DNA of 64,000 bases from Acidovorax soli (GCF_014207955.1 NZ_JACHLK010000002.1:744001-808000), one strand, 5' to 3'. Positions 9,060-17,570 are shown, counted from the first letter of the stretch. Numbers and translations are program-made. Notes: generated by a model not told the origin, from the letters alone.

Positions 9060-9622
9060 GTTTCATCGTGGGGAGACTCCCGGGACCTCGGTCTCGAAGG
9101 GTCTTTTTTTGCTAGCCACCCGTAACCCGGCAGCCATGCTTTTTTTCCCCGCGAACACCCCTGCTGCGCCCGGGGCCTGAGAGGCCCTCGCGCGCACCGC
9201 AGCCCGCCCAGACACGGCATGCGCGGCCTTCTCCTTCCTCCCATTTTTCGCCCATCCGGGCACTTACATGCGGGCTGGCACATGGCGTTACATGCCCATG
9301 CACGCACGGCCCTGCGCAGCCGTTTCCTGGCCTCTCCACGGTCCGGCCATGCGCTCTTTGCAAGCATCTGCAACCGCCGCCATGCACCACCTGTTGCAGG
9401 CCTTGCAGGTGGACCAGCGAGCCCCCGCCGCAGCTTGGCTGCTGGCGAGTTTTACCCCAGTGCGCAACCACCCGTAACAGCAGTCACAGAGGTCATGAAT
9501 CGCTGTTGTCTTACACGCGGAACTGGGACACTTTGCTGAAATCAAACCACTGGCCATTGAGGCTGGTGCGGGGTCATTGAGGCCCCCACCCCGGATTGTT
9601 TTTGCCAACCAGGAGTCGTGCC
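9060..9622. other. Long non-coding gap with possible hemP terminator
   Basis: 563 bases without a convincing gene. Just after hemP, GACCT (9093-9097) can pair with GGGTC (9108-9112) before a seven-T run, a modest rho-independent terminator. Further on there is an AACAGC (9476-9481) and GCTGTT (9502-9507) inverted pair and a repeated CATTGAGGC. No RNA family was recognised. Confidence 0.35.
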
Positions 9623-9805
9623 ATGAAGTTCCACCACCTGCCTCCCCGCATGCGTGCCGTTGCCGCATTTGTGGTGACCGTTGTGCTGGCCCTCCTGGCG
9701 GCAGCAGCCCTCCTGATGCCCGACATCATGGTGCAGTCGGTGGACTCCATGGTCCGCCTGCCCGGCGGCGTCGAGCAGATCCTCACGCAAGGTTTCCCCG
9801 AGTAA
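9623..9805 (+). CDS. Small inner-membrane protein, unknown
   Basis: A 60-residue protein with one strong hydrophobic helix (about residues 11-32, AVAAFVVTVVLALLAAAALL) and a short hydrophilic C-terminus. The start is supported by AGGAG eight to ten bases upstream. It stands alone between two non-coding gaps. No family was recognised; it may be a small membrane-inserted regulator or stress protein, but nothing in the sequence proves this. Confidence 0.6.
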   Translation: MKFHHLPPRMRAVAAFVVTVVLALLAAAALLMPDIMVQSVDSMVRLPGGVEQILTQGFPE

Positions 9806-10102
9806 GGATGCGCGACACGGTGCACGTGCAAGGGTGCCACCACGCACCCTGGTTACCCAGGCCCCAGGCGATGGTGGCGTCGCCCACCGGTCCCGCCCTC
9901 CTGTGCAGTCGCCACAGGATGTTTCTCCCTCCACCGCCCCTGCGCCGGCCCCGTGATGGGCATGCTGCATGCCAAATCACCCCCAAAAAAGGGCGCAAAC
10001 GCAACGCCCGCGCGGAACCTGCTGGCAAAAAGAGGAGCACGGGAGTACCATCTGGCCTTGCACGCCGTCCCGGCGGCGCTGCATAACCACAGGAGGAACA
10101 CC

Positions 10103-10471
10103 GTGAACCCACGTTTCCTGAACCTTGATCGCAAGGGCCCTGGTGCCATCGCCGCCCTGGCGGCATCACTGGCTGTACTGGCCGTCGCCTGCTCCAGCCC
10201 CCGCGAAAACTCGCTCGATGAATTCGCCCGCTGGCACGACAGCGCCAAGGCGCAGGCCCAGGCCGGCGCGCTGATGTGGAGCGAGTTCTACAAGCAGAGC
10301 TTCGACCGCCTCACCGCCCTGCCCCCGTCCATCCAGCAGGACACGCGGCTGGAAAACACCGTGCTGTTGCTGTCCACCGCGCGCAAGTACGAAGCCAGCG
10401 AAATCACGGCCCTGCAGTTCAACGCCGAACGCGAAAGCATCGAGACGCAGTTGCAGGCGCGGCTGCGCTGA
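10103..10471 (+). CDS. Putative small lipoprotein
   Basis: Read from a GTG start with AGGAGG seven bases upstream, the 122-residue product has a signal sequence ending in a lipobox-like AVLAVAC (Cys30) followed by SSPRENS. The mature part is helical and charged (Asp/Glu/Arg/Gln-rich), without repeats or known motifs. It is expected to be lipid-anchored in the envelope. Function unknown. Confidence 0.65.
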   Translation: MNPRFLNLDRKGPGAIAALAASLAVLAVACSSPRENSLDEFARWHDSAKAQAQAGALMWSEFYKQSFDRLTALPPSIQQDTRLENTVLLLSTARKYEASEITALQFNAERESIETQLQARLR

Positions 10472-10584
10472 GCTGAACTGGCCTGATCGATGGCCCACAA
10501 CCGGGCCCCGCGAAGGTGAAGCGCGGCGGCCCAGGGCATGCCGTCGCGATGCCCTTCCCCTCTCCCATCCCCCGTCCCTTACCC

Positions 10585-10980
10585 ATGCATGTTCGAATGG
10601 CACGCCCCGTGAGCAACCTGGCGCGCTCGGTGGCGCAATACACGCAAGGCCTTGGCCTGGTGCAACTGGGCAGCTTCAAGGACCATGCGGGCTTTGACGG
10701 CACCATGCTGGGCACGCCCGGTGCAGGCTTTCACTGGGAGTTCACCGTCTGCACAAGCCACCCGGTCGTGCCAGCCCCTACGCCCGAAGACCTGCTGGTT
10801 TTCTACGTACCGGAGCCCGAGGCCTGGCAGGCACGTTGCGATGCCATGCTCGCCGCCGGCTTTGTCGAAGTGCAGCCCTTCAACCCTTACTGGGCACAGT
10901 CAGGCCGCAGCTTTGAAGACCCCGATGGCTACCGCGTGGTCATCCAGTGCGCTGCCTGGGGCGGCGGCGCTGCCGCTTAG
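10585..10980 (+). CDS. VOC superfamily (glyoxalase/bleomycin-resistance-like) protein
   Basis: The product of about 131 residues resembles a single vicinal-oxygen-chelate domain: ARPVSNLARSVAQYTQGLGL at the N-terminus, a central domain-swap region, and the typical end FEDPDGYRVVIQC. VOC proteins include lyases, dioxygenases and antibiotic-binding proteins. The expected metal-binding residues are only partly evident (Glu52-type and final region), so the activity is not assigned. The start is uncertain: GTG 10516 and ATG 10549 are in frame, but similarity begins near 10585. Confidence 0.75.
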   Translation: MHVRMARPVSNLARSVAQYTQGLGLVQLGSFKDHAGFDGTMLGTPGAGFHWEFTVCTSHPVVPAPTPEDLLVFYVPEPEAWQARCDAMLAAGFVEVQPFNPYWAQSGRSFEDPDGYRVVIQCAAWGGGAAA

Positions 10981-10996
10981 TCTCCTGTCTCTGCAG

Positions 10997-11968
10997 TCAG
11001 CCGATACTGCGAGCGCTGCTCCGCGCAAAGTAAAACCATTCATTGCCTGGCAGCGCCCCAGGGTTTGGAAAGACCACAAAGCCATCGGCAGGCGCGGTCA
11101 CTTCGCGGCCATCGTGCCGCAGCCCGATGACTTGCCCGGCCACCACGGGATCGAAGCTTTTCCACGGCTGGGCAAAGTGGTCATCGTTGTGCTCTCGGTC
11201 CACCACATCTTCCAGGCGCAGCACCTGGAAATCCGACTCTGGCGGCTTGAGCGCCAGCGATGTCAACCCAAGCAGGGCGAGTGTCTGCCGGATCGCTCGA
11301 TAGGCGACACCGACCGCATCCGGGTCGTCATGCTGTCCGCATTCCAACGTCACGCCGTAGCCGCCACGTGAGCGCATGTACTCGGACGTGCCGATGCCAT
11401 ATCCAGTATCCAGCAGAGCCGCGTTGGCAGACGCTTGGGCCTGCTGGCGCCGCTGAACGCCCCGGGCATACACATCCATCCAGCCTTCCACCACCCGCCG
11501 AGGCCCGAGGTGCGCGACCAGGCGCTCCTCTTCCTGCGAATGCTGGAACGGTTCCAGGGTGCCGGTGTTGTTGGTGGGGCCCACCATGGTGAAGGGTTGC
11601 CCCGGGGTGTGAAACGAGTGCAGGTCGAGCAGCACGTCATGCGCGTCCAGCAACGGGCACAGGACGTTGGCGATCTGGTCTTCGTAATCCGTCGGCTCAG
11701 CACTGACACGCAGATTGCGGTTGAGGTTGCGATCCCCTTGCCGGGTGCGCTGCTGATAGGCGTAGGGATTCGTCACCGGCACCATCGTGAGGACGCCCCG
11801 TTCGATGCAGAAGGCCCCGGCCGCCAGCTCGTCCACGACCTGCGCAATGGCCTGGGCACCGCATCGCTCATTGCCATGGACCGCACCAAGAACCACGACC
11901 TTCGGCCCCGGCTTCAGTGCCATGAATTGGTGGACATGAAGGAATGAAGGGCGAGTCGAAGAGGTCAT
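10997..11968 (-). CDS. Succinylglutamate desuccinylase/aspartoacylase family zinc hydrolase
   Basis: A 323-residue member of the M14-like AstE/AspA family. It shows the zinc site HGNERCGAQA near residue 32 and LDLHSFHT later, NPYAYQQRTR and NRN in the substrate pocket region, and TLECGQHDD carrying the likely general base Glu. The C-terminal part (GREVTAPADGFVVFPNP) is the beta-rich domain of the family. It should remove an acyl group from an amide substrate, which is unknown. Convergent with the VOC gene (16 bases between stops). The ATG at 11968 was chosen over an upstream in-frame start for domain fit. Confidence 0.88.
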   Translation of the reverse strand: MTSSTRPSFLHVHQFMALKPGPKVVVLGAVHGNERCGAQAIAQVVDELAAGAFCIERGVLTMVPVTNPYAYQQRTRQGDRNLNRNLRVSAEPTDYEDQIANVLCPLLDAHDVLLDLHSFHTPGQPFTMVGPTNNTGTLEPFQHSQEEERLVAHLGPRRVVEGWMDVYARGVQRRQQAQASANAALLDTGYGIGTSEYMRSRGGYGVTLECGQHDDPDAVGVAYRAIRQTLALLGLTSLALKPPESDFQVLRLEDVVDREHNDDHFAQPWKSFDPVVAGQVIGLRHDGREVTAPADGFVVFPNPGALPGNEWFYFARSSARSIG

Positions 11969-12010
11969 GGGAGCTGGCAACCTGGTGCGCAAAATGTGGT
12001 GGATGCAAAT

Positions 12011-12060
12011 GTCTTACGTCACGACCGGCACTTTGTCAAACCCTACAGGGGGTGAAGGGT
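12011..12060 (-). promoter_or_regulatory. Candidate promoter and MerR-like dyad upstream of the aspartoacylase-family gene
   Basis: On the minus strand a consensus -35 TTGACA (12039-12034) stands 17 bases from a weak -10 TAAGAC (12016-12011), giving a leader of about 35 bases before the start at 11968. Directly upstream is a 21-base dyad with arms ACCCT and AGGGT (12040-12060) and a second TTGACC at 12063-12058, an arrangement that resembles MerR-family metal operators. No MerR gene is adjacent. Confidence 0.4.
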
Positions 12061-12189
12061 CAAGTCGGCAAACCGGTATAGGGCGGAGCCTTTTCAAGCA
12101 TCACCGGCATCCTTGGTCCATCGAGCTCACGAAGCGGGAGACCCTCAGTAGGGTTTTGCATCCGCGACGCGTGGCAGGAGACTTATCTC

Positions 12190-12561
12190 ATGGACACACA
12201 GCACTACCTCCGTCAACTGAAACGGCCCGCAAAGGCCTTTGGCAAGCCGCTTTGTCTGGCCATTGCCGCAACTCTCGTCCTGGCCTTGGTGGCTCTGTGT
12301 CTGGGGCACTCCATTGCGCTTTCTATTGCTCCCTCTACCGGCGTGCAGTTCTCCACCCAAAGCCCGACCGCAGCTACCGCGCTGACCTGGCCACCGTCGT
12401 GTTCTGCGGCGACTCCACTGGCGCAGCCAGCGCCAGCAGTGCCCCAAACGCCGCAGCCCCCAGACCCGCAGACACCCACAGCGCCCCCGCGCCCAGGCGG
12501 TCCAGGCACAGCCCAAACAGCCATGGGGACGCCGCCTGCGCAATGCGCGCCGGCACCATGA
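12190..12561 (+). CDS. Doubtful small membrane protein overlapping the MFS gene
   Basis: A reading frame with CAGGAG nine bases before its ATG encodes a basic N-terminus and one hydrophobic helix (about residues 24-47). After residue 60 it overlaps the opposite-strand MFS gene and becomes Pro/Ala-rich, typical of antisense of a GC-rich gene. The first third may be a genuine small gene whose true end was lost or fused; the rest is probably not selected. An ACCCT-CAGT-AGGGT dyad lies upstream at 12141-12154. Confidence 0.25.
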   Translation: MDTQHYLRQLKRPAKAFGKPLCLAIAATLVLALVALCLGHSIALSIAPSTGVQFSTQSPTAATALTWPPSCSAATPLAQPAPAVPQTPQPPDPQTPTAPPRPGGPGTAQTAMGTPPAQCAPAP

Positions 12562-13600
12562 GCAGGCCCTGCCGGTGTCCGTAGCCCGCCGGCCCGAACA
12601 GCACCAGCGGCAGCGTGCCCTTGGCAATGGTCAGGATGCCGTTGCCCGCGCCGTGGAGCAGCGCGAACACCGCCGCTACCGGGGCGCCAGCCACCGCGAG
12701 CAGCCCGGCGCCCAGCGGGTGCATCAGCGCCGCCAGGCGGGCGGACAGCAGGGGGTGCACATGGCGCAGAAAACCGAACTCCAGCAGGCGCCCCGCCACC
12801 TGCGCCGGCCCCACCAGCGCGCCCACAGCCACGGCGGTGGCCAGCGTAGCGCCCCCCTCCTGCAGCAGGCGCGGCAGGTGTGAGGCCATGGCGGTGCTGG
12901 TGAACCAGGTGGCCGCGAACACGAAGGCCAGCAGCAGACTGGCGCGGCGCGCATGCGCAGGCTCGTGATCGGGGACAGGGGCCTTGGCACCGTTTGCCGG
13001 GCCAGTGAACGTGGCCTTCCCATCGGCCTCCGTCTCGGGTCGGCGTGGCGTCCAAGCGTTGAGCGGCAGGCCGACTACCAGGTGCAGCGCGGCCCAGGCC
13101 CAGCAGGCACCGCGCCAGCCCCACTGCGATTCCATCCACATCGACAGCGGCCAGCCCAGCGTGCTGGCAAAGCCGGCGATCAAGGTGATGCCGGTGATCG
13201 AGTTGCGCGCGTTCTTGCCATGCAGATGCACCAGCGAGGCAAATGCCGCCTCATACAGCCCGCTGCCCATGCCCACGCCCAGCAGTACCCAGGCGGCGAA
13301 CAGGCCCCAGATACCCTGGGCCATCGCCAGCGCAGCCAGGCCCAGTGCAAAAACCAGGCTGGTGGCCATCAGCACCGGCCGGCCGCCCCAGCGGTCGATG
13401 CTGCGACCCGCGTACGGTCCCAGCAGCGCGGAAACCACCAGTGCGCAGGAGAAGGCGGCGAACACCGTTGGGATAGACACCCCCAGCTCGCGCGCCATGG
13501 GCACCGCCAGAATGGCCGGCAGGTAGTAGGTGGAGGCCCAGGCCAGGGTCTGGGCCGTGCCCAGGCTGGCAACGGTGGTTGCTGATGTCAGGCGTGGCAA
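12374..13600 (-). CDS. MFS transporter of the arsenic cluster
   Basis: A 408-residue major facilitator protein with about 12 hydrophobic segments, the A-like motif GRSIDRWGGRPVL between helices 2 and 3, and a hydrophilic central loop (about residues 190-218). It starts at a TTG codon backed by an AGGAGG site. It lies 38 bases behind the flavoprotein gene in the arsR-flavoprotein-MFS unit, so it probably exports an arsenical or the flavoprotein's product (inference from context). It is not the ArsJ/GAPDH pair, as no GAPDH gene is present. Confidence 0.85.
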   Translation of the reverse strand: MPRLTSATTVASLGTAQTLAWASTYYLPAILAVPMARELGVSIPTVFAAFSCALVVSALLGPYAGRSIDRWGGRPVLMATSLVFALGLAALAMAQGIWGLFAAWVLLGVGMGSGLYEAAFASLVHLHGKNARNSITGITLIAGFASTLGWPLSMWMESQWGWRGACWAWAALHLVVGLPLNAWTPRRPETEADGKATFTGPANGAKAPVPDHEPAHARRASLLLAFVFAATWFTSTAMASHLPRLLQEGGATLATAVAVGALVGPAQVAGRLLEFGFLRHVHPLLSARLAALMHPLGAGLLAVAGAPVAAVFALLHGAGNGILTIAKGTLPLVLFGPAGYGHRQGLLMVPARIAQAASPWLFGLCLDRLGAGALWVSAGLGAAAFGALLALAAPVESPQNTTVARSAR

Positions 13601-13638
13601 GGCGATTCCTCCTGGCTATTCCATGGAGACGGCACGTA

Positions 13639-15108
13639 TCAGCCGCAGCATGACGTCTTGGCAGGTGCCACCTGCAAGGAGACGGCCTTGGACGCAGTGG
13701 GCGCCGCAGCCGAAGTACAGCCGCATCCCCCGCTGCCCTTGGCCTTCTCTGCCTCGTCCAGCGCGCAGCAGGCCGACGTGTCTTGCACCACCGGGCCACC
13801 GCAGCAACCCGGCGCAGCGTAAGTCTGCCCTGTTGGCGGCTCGGAAAGGTCCACCGAGCACACGCCCGTTTGCGGCAGATCGAGCTGCACCTGGTCGGCC
13901 GCCACCCAGTCGCCGGCAATGGCGGCCACCACCGAGCGCGCCTGCTCATAGCCCGTGGCCATCAGAAAGTTGGGTGCACGCCCGTAGCTCTTGGCTCCGA
14001 TGGCGAAGAAGCCGGGCTCTGGATGGGCCAGTTCCTTGTGACCATGGGGGCGCACGGTGCCGCAGCTGTGCAGGTTCGGATCGATCAGGTCGGCCAAGGC
14101 CTCGGTGCTTTCGATCCAGGGATCGAGCCGGGTGCGCAGCTCGCGCGCCAGCGACAGGTCGGGGCGCGAGCCTGCGGCCACAATGATTTCGTCAACTCCC
14201 TCCACGGGAGCCAAGGTCGGATCGATAGCGCGCACGGTCATGCGGCCTCCGTCCCGTTCGATGGCCTGCACCCCGAAGCCCTGGTGCAGGACGATGAGCC
14301 CGCGCTCGACGAGGTCGCGCAGCCGGGTGCCCAGGGCGCCGCGGGCCGGCAGCCCGTCGGCACTGCCACCACCGAAGATCTTGCGCAGGTCCTTGCCCCG
14401 CACCGCCCAGTGCACGCGTGTGCCCGGCTCGTCCTGCGCCAGTGCGGCCAGCGCCAGCAGGTTGCCCGCGGCCGAATGGCCCGCGCCCACCACCATCACC
14501 GAGCGGCCCGCGTAGCTGCTGCGACCAGAGCCCAGGATGTCCGGCATGCCATAGGCGATGTGCTCCTGCGCCGCAAGCTCGCCCAGGGCAAACAAGCCAT
14601 GGATGCCCATGGGATTGGGTTGGCCCCAGGTGCCCGATGCGTCGATGACCGCCTGTGCCCGGACCTCTTTCACCCCCTCTGCGGTCTGCACCTGCAGCAC
14701 AAAATCCGCGTGCTCGCGCCCCGCCGTCTTGAGCTTGTCGAAGCCAACGCGGGAGATGTCCAGCACACGGTAGCCGAAATGGATGTGCGGCTGCAGTGCG
14801 CTGTGCGCTGCCAAAGGCCCCAGGTAGCGCTCTACCAGTTCACCCGCGGTGGGCAGCCCTTCAGGGTCGGGCATGGCCCAGCCGGTGCCCTCCAGCAGCG
14901 CGCGCGCCGCGCTGTCCACGTTGTAGCGCCAGGGCGAGAACAGGCGTACATGGCTATAGGACTGCAAGTGGGCGGCAATGCCTGACCCCGCCTCAAAGAC
15001 CTCTACCCCAAGGCCACGGCGCACCAGGTGCGCTGCGGCGGCCAGCCCAATGGGACCGGCGCCGACCACGGCTGCCGTGAATGCAGAGGGGGATGTGGAA
15101 TCAACCAT
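13639..15108 (-). CDS. Flavin-dependent oxidoreductase with cysteine-rich tail, ars-linked
   Basis: A 489-residue two-dinucleotide-binding flavoprotein: VVGAGPIGLAAAAHL (FAD, about 14-28) and VMVVGAGHSAAGNLL (NADPH, about 203-217), resembling the flavoproteins (ArsO-like) of ars operons. The last 70 residues form a low-complexity tail with Cys pairs (GCCGGP, SACCAL, GCGCTS, a terminal SCCG), absent from usual monooxygenases and suited to trivalent arsenic binding. AAGGAG lies seven bases before the ATG. An ArsR-type operator sits immediately upstream at 15125-15142. It may oxidise or hand over an arsenical to the MFS exporter (inference). Confidence 0.85.
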   Translation of the reverse strand: MVDSTSPSAFTAAVVGAGPIGLAAAAHLVRRGLGVEVFEAGSGIAAHLQSYSHVRLFSPWRYNVDSAARALLEGTGWAMPDPEGLPTAGELVERYLGPLAAHSALQPHIHFGYRVLDISRVGFDKLKTAGREHADFVLQVQTAEGVKEVRAQAVIDASGTWGQPNPMGIHGLFALGELAAQEHIAYGMPDILGSGRSSYAGRSVMVVGAGHSAAGNLLALAALAQDEPGTRVHWAVRGKDLRKIFGGGSADGLPARGALGTRLRDLVERGLIVLHQGFGVQAIERDGGRMTVRAIDPTLAPVEGVDEIIVAAGSRPDLSLARELRTRLDPWIESTEALADLIDPNLHSCGTVRPHGHKELAHPEPGFFAIGAKSYGRAPNFLMATGYEQARSVVAAIAGDWVAADQVQLDLPQTGVCSVDLSEPPTGQTYAAPGCCGGPVVQDTSACCALDEAEKAKGSGGCGCTSAAAPTASKAVSLQVAPAKTSCCG

Positions 15109-15124
15109 AGCTTGCTCCTTCGTA

Positions 15125-15142
15125 TTTCGTAGATTAACGAAT
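15125..15142. promoter_or_regulatory. Second ArsR operator, before the flavoprotein gene
   Basis: This 18-base site, TTTCGTA-GATT-AACGAAT, matches the perfect operator upstream of arsR (15507-15524) at 15 of 18 positions. It lies 17 bases before the flavoprotein start, between arsR and that gene, so the same repressor probably controls the distal genes separately. Confidence 0.65.
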
Positions 15143-15174
15143 ATTCATGACAAAAAGAAGAGGCCTAGGCCTCC

Positions 15175-15492
15175 TCACAGGGACTGGACCAGCTGCTTGA
15201 GCTCAGCGAGCCGAGCAGGGTTGATGCAATAGCAGGTGCGCTGCTCCTCGGCGGAGCCCAGGATCAGGCCCGCCTCCTTGAGCACCTTGACATGCTGCGA
15301 CGTGGTGGACGGCGCCAGACCCACCACATCGGCCAGGCTGCCGAAATAGCACTGGCCATAGCTCGACAGATGGCGCAGCAACTGGATGCGCGCCGGGTGG
15401 GCCAGTGCCTTCAGCAGCATGGCCAGCTCGGCCGTACGGTCATCGTCCAGCAGGACCAGCACGTCTTCTTCGTCACCCGGGCAGCAGGACAT
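15175..15492 (-). CDS. arsR: ArsR/SmtB-family metalloid repressor (first)
   Basis: A 105-residue winged-helix repressor: LLKALAHPARIQLLRHL, recognition helix APSTTSQHVKVLKEAGL and a short wing. Likely metalloid ligands are the N-terminal Cys3-Cys4 pair and Cys48, Cys87 and Cys89 (CYC), a pattern different from the canonical ELCVCDL helix site, so it belongs to another ArsR subtype. It is autoregulated by the palindrome covering its promoter and probably also controls the flavoprotein-MFS genes downstream. GAAGG lies before the ATG. Confidence 0.92.
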   Translation of the reverse strand: MSCCPGDEEDVLVLLDDDRTAELAMLLKALAHPARIQLLRHLSSYGQCYFGSLADVVGLAPSTTSQHVKVLKEAGLILGSAEEQRTCYCINPARLAELKQLVQSL

Positions 15493-15506
15493 ACGGCACC
15501 TTCTTA

Positions 15507-15551
15507 ATTCGTATTTTTACGAATAATCGATTTTTGCACGCAGCATGTCAA
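15507..15551 (-). promoter_or_regulatory. arsR promoter and perfect ArsR operator
   Basis: Minus-strand -35 TTGACA (15551-15546) overlaps the stop codon of the upstream gene; 17 bases on is the -10 GATTAT (15528-15523). Overlapping its downstream edge is the perfect palindrome ATTCGTA-TTTT-TACGAAT (15507-15524), ending 14 bases before the arsR start. This is the classic layout of an autorepressed ars promoter. Confidence 0.8.
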
Positions 15552-16438
15552 GCCCTGCAGCATGTCGGCAAGAACATCGACTTCAACTGGGCCCAGTAAC
15601 TCGAACGCGCCGGATAGCCCGCGCTGGACGCGAACAGACCGACCCGCACGGGGTCATTGCCCGCAGGCATGTAGCGGAAGGTGCCAAAGACCTGGTCCCA
15701 CAGGACGAAGGCGCTGCCGAAGTTGGAATCACCCTCGCTGCTATCCGTGGAGTGGTGCCAGCGATGCACCTCGTTGGTGCTGAACACGTAGTTGGCCCAG
15801 CCGCTGCGCAGATCCAGGTTGGCATGCTGGAGCATGAGCACCGGCTGCGAAATGGCGAGGTAGCACAGGATGGCCTCGGACGAGAAACCCAGCAGCAGCG
15901 CCGGCAGCATGGACAGGGCGAAGTTGATGGCGTGGTTCAGCGGGTGAAAGCGCAGGTTGTTCAGCGCGTAGAGGCGCTCGCTGCTGTGGTGCATGGCATG
16001 CAGCCACCACAAGGGCCTCAGCATATGGTGGAGCCGGTGCGCCCAGTATTTGCCGAACTCGATGAGCAGCGTGGCGAGAAGGACCTGCAGCGCAAAGGGC
16101 AAGCCTTGCAACCACGCCGATGTGCCGGTCGTTCCAGGCCCGCTCTGCCCATACACCGCGAGCAGCGCAAGCGTGCCCAGCAGCTTGAGCAGCGGCTCCA
16201 CTACCGCGATCAGCGTGGCTGCACTGGCCCAATCCGTGGCGCGGTCTCCATGCGGCCGGTTCCAGTTTTCTCTGTAGGGAACGTAGCGCTCCAGCACGCT
16301 GACCAGCAGCAGGGCCGTAGCCGAGGCGATCAGCACCACGGGCTCCAGCGGTCCCCCGGCATCGCGGGCCACGGCGAAGGCGCCGAGGCCGGCCATGAAA
16401 ACCAGGATCAAGAGGTAGCGGGACAAGAATACGGGCAT
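15548..16438 (-). CDS. Sterol desaturase/fatty acid hydroxylase superfamily protein
   Basis: A 296-residue membrane protein with four to five hydrophobic helices and the three histidine clusters of di-iron hydroxylases: HRLHH, HAMHHSS and HRWHH, plus NxxxH (NLRFHPLNH). These enzymes hydroxylate or desaturate lipid substrates at the membrane. The ATG at 16438 was chosen because the first membrane helix begins right after it. It lies between arsN1 and arsR on the same strand, an unexpected member of an ars island; the substrate is unknown. Confidence 0.88.
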   Translation of the reverse strand: MPVFLSRYLLILVFMAGLGAFAVARDAGGPLEPVVLIASATALLLVSVLERYVPYRENWNRPHGDRATDWASAATLIAVVEPLLKLLGTLALLAVYGQSGPGTTGTSAWLQGLPFALQVLLATLLIEFGKYWAHRLHHMLRPLWWLHAMHHSSERLYALNNLRFHPLNHAINFALSMLPALLLGFSSEAILCYLAISQPVLMLQHANLDLRSGWANYVFSTNEVHRWHHSTDSSEGDSNFGSAFVLWDQVFGTFRYMPAGNDPVRVGLFASSAGYPARSSYWAQLKSMFLPTCCRA

Positions 16439-16454
16439 GGGCGGTCCTTGTGGT

Positions 16455-17015
16455 TCAGGCCTGGAGTGCTTCGGCGCGCCAGGCCAGGGCATCGAATTTC
16501 TGAGGGGCTGCGGGATGGGCAGGCGACTGCAGGCTGCACTGCCACCAGCCCACGTCATGCCACTGCCCGTGCTTGAAGCCGACCTTGCGATACACGCCCA
16601 GCGCCTCGAATCCGGCCGACTCGTGCAGCGCCGCACTGGCCTGGTTGGGCAGGGCAATGCCGGCAAAGGCCTGGCAGTAACCGAGTCCGACCAGGGCATG
16701 CTTCAACTCGCTGTAAAGCCGCTTGCCGATACCCTGGCCGCGCGCGTCTTCGCGGATGTAGGCCGTGGTGTCCACGGACCACAGGTAGGCCGCACGCTCG
16801 CGGTGCTTGCTGGCATACACATAGCCATTGACCCGGCCCTGCACGTCCTCGCTGACCAGCCAGGGCAGCTCCTGCAGGGTCTTGGCGATGCGTTCACGCA
16901 TCTGTTCCACGGTCGGCACCTCCAGCTCGAACGAGATGCTGGTGTGCTCCACGATGGGGGCGTAGATGGCGGTGATGGCCTCGGCGTCGGCCGGGGTGGC
17001 GGTACGGATGGTCAT
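16455..17015 (-). CDS. arsN1: ArsN1-type GNAT N-acetyltransferase
   Basis: A 186-residue GNAT of the phosphinothricin/arsinothricin acetyltransferase type: IYAPIVEHTSISFE at residues 17-30, the acetyl-CoA loop EDARGQGIGKRLYSELK, and YRKVGFKHGQWHDVGWW near the end, all characteristic of ArsN1/Pat. ArsN1 acetylates the alpha-amino group of arsinothricin, an organoarsenical antibiotic, and of phosphinothricin. The position inside an ars island supports this over other GNAT roles. It follows marR by 44 bases and precedes the desaturase-like gene by 16 bases. Confidence 0.88.
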   Translation of the reverse strand: MTIRTATPADAEAITAIYAPIVEHTSISFELEVPTVEQMRERIAKTLQELPWLVSEDVQGRVNGYVYASKHRERAAYLWSVDTTAYIREDARGQGIGKRLYSELKHALVGLGYCQAFAGIALPNQASAALHESAGFEALGVYRKVGFKHGQWHDVGWWQCSLQSPAHPAAPQKFDALAWRAEALQA

Positions 17016-17059
17016 GGATCAGGGTCTGGTGGTGGCAGGATGGAATCGAGTCGTGCCGG

Positions 17060-17539
17060 TCAGCAGCACGGACTTGCATCCTTTGGTGGGCGAGGCAAGG
17101 CGCAGCAAGGCGCGGCCTGGTCCTGTCGCAGCGCCTTGAGCAGCAACTGCAGCGATTTCTCAACGGCTGCACGGTCGCGACCGCTTAGGCATTCGAGCAG
17201 CTGTGCCGCATGGGCATCCAGCGTGGTGTTCAGCTCGTGGACCTTGCGCTCCCCCTCGGCAGTCAGGGTGACCAGCCAGCTGCGGGCATCCTGCGGGTTG
17301 GGCTCCTTGGTCACCAGGCCGCGCTCGGCCATGGCCTCCACGGCGCGCGAGACCCAGCTCTTTTCCAAGCTCACACGCGCGCCCAGCTCGGACAAGGGCA
17401 AAGGGCCCGAGCGCCCCAGCTCGGTCAGCAAGTGGCACTGGGTGTTGGTGGTGCTGCTGCATTCGGCCACCACGCGCTGGGCCCGCGTGTACATGCGGGC
17501 GACTTCGCGCAGCACGGTTCCTGGATTGGTGGTAGTCAT
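17060..17539 (-). CDS. MarR-family regulator with C-terminal Cys pairs
   Basis: A 159-residue MarR protein: LLTELGRSGPLPLSELGARV, recognition helix EKSWVSRAVEAMAERGL, wing DARSWLVTLTAEG, then dimer helices. The last 16 residues carry two Cys-Cys pairs (Cys145-146 and Cys158-159), unusual in MarR and suited to metalloid or thiol sensing (inference). It heads the marR-arsN1 unit and probably controls arsN1. Start chosen at ATG 17539, where family similarity begins. Confidence 0.87.
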   Translation of the reverse strand: MTTTNPGTVLREVARMYTRAQRVVAECSSTTNTQCHLLTELGRSGPLPLSELGARVSLEKSWVSRAVEAMAERGLVTKEPNPQDARSWLVTLTAEGERKVHELNTTLDAHAAQLLECLSGRDRAAVEKSLQLLLKALRQDQAAPCCALPRPPKDASPCC

Positions 17540-17570
17540 ATTTGGTTGTGTATCGCACCTATATGAACGC

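Noticed and set aside
12374..12561. Pro-rich extension of the small gene at 12190
   Set aside because: It lies entirely opposite the MFS gene and looks like antisense composition; only the first part of the small gene may be real.
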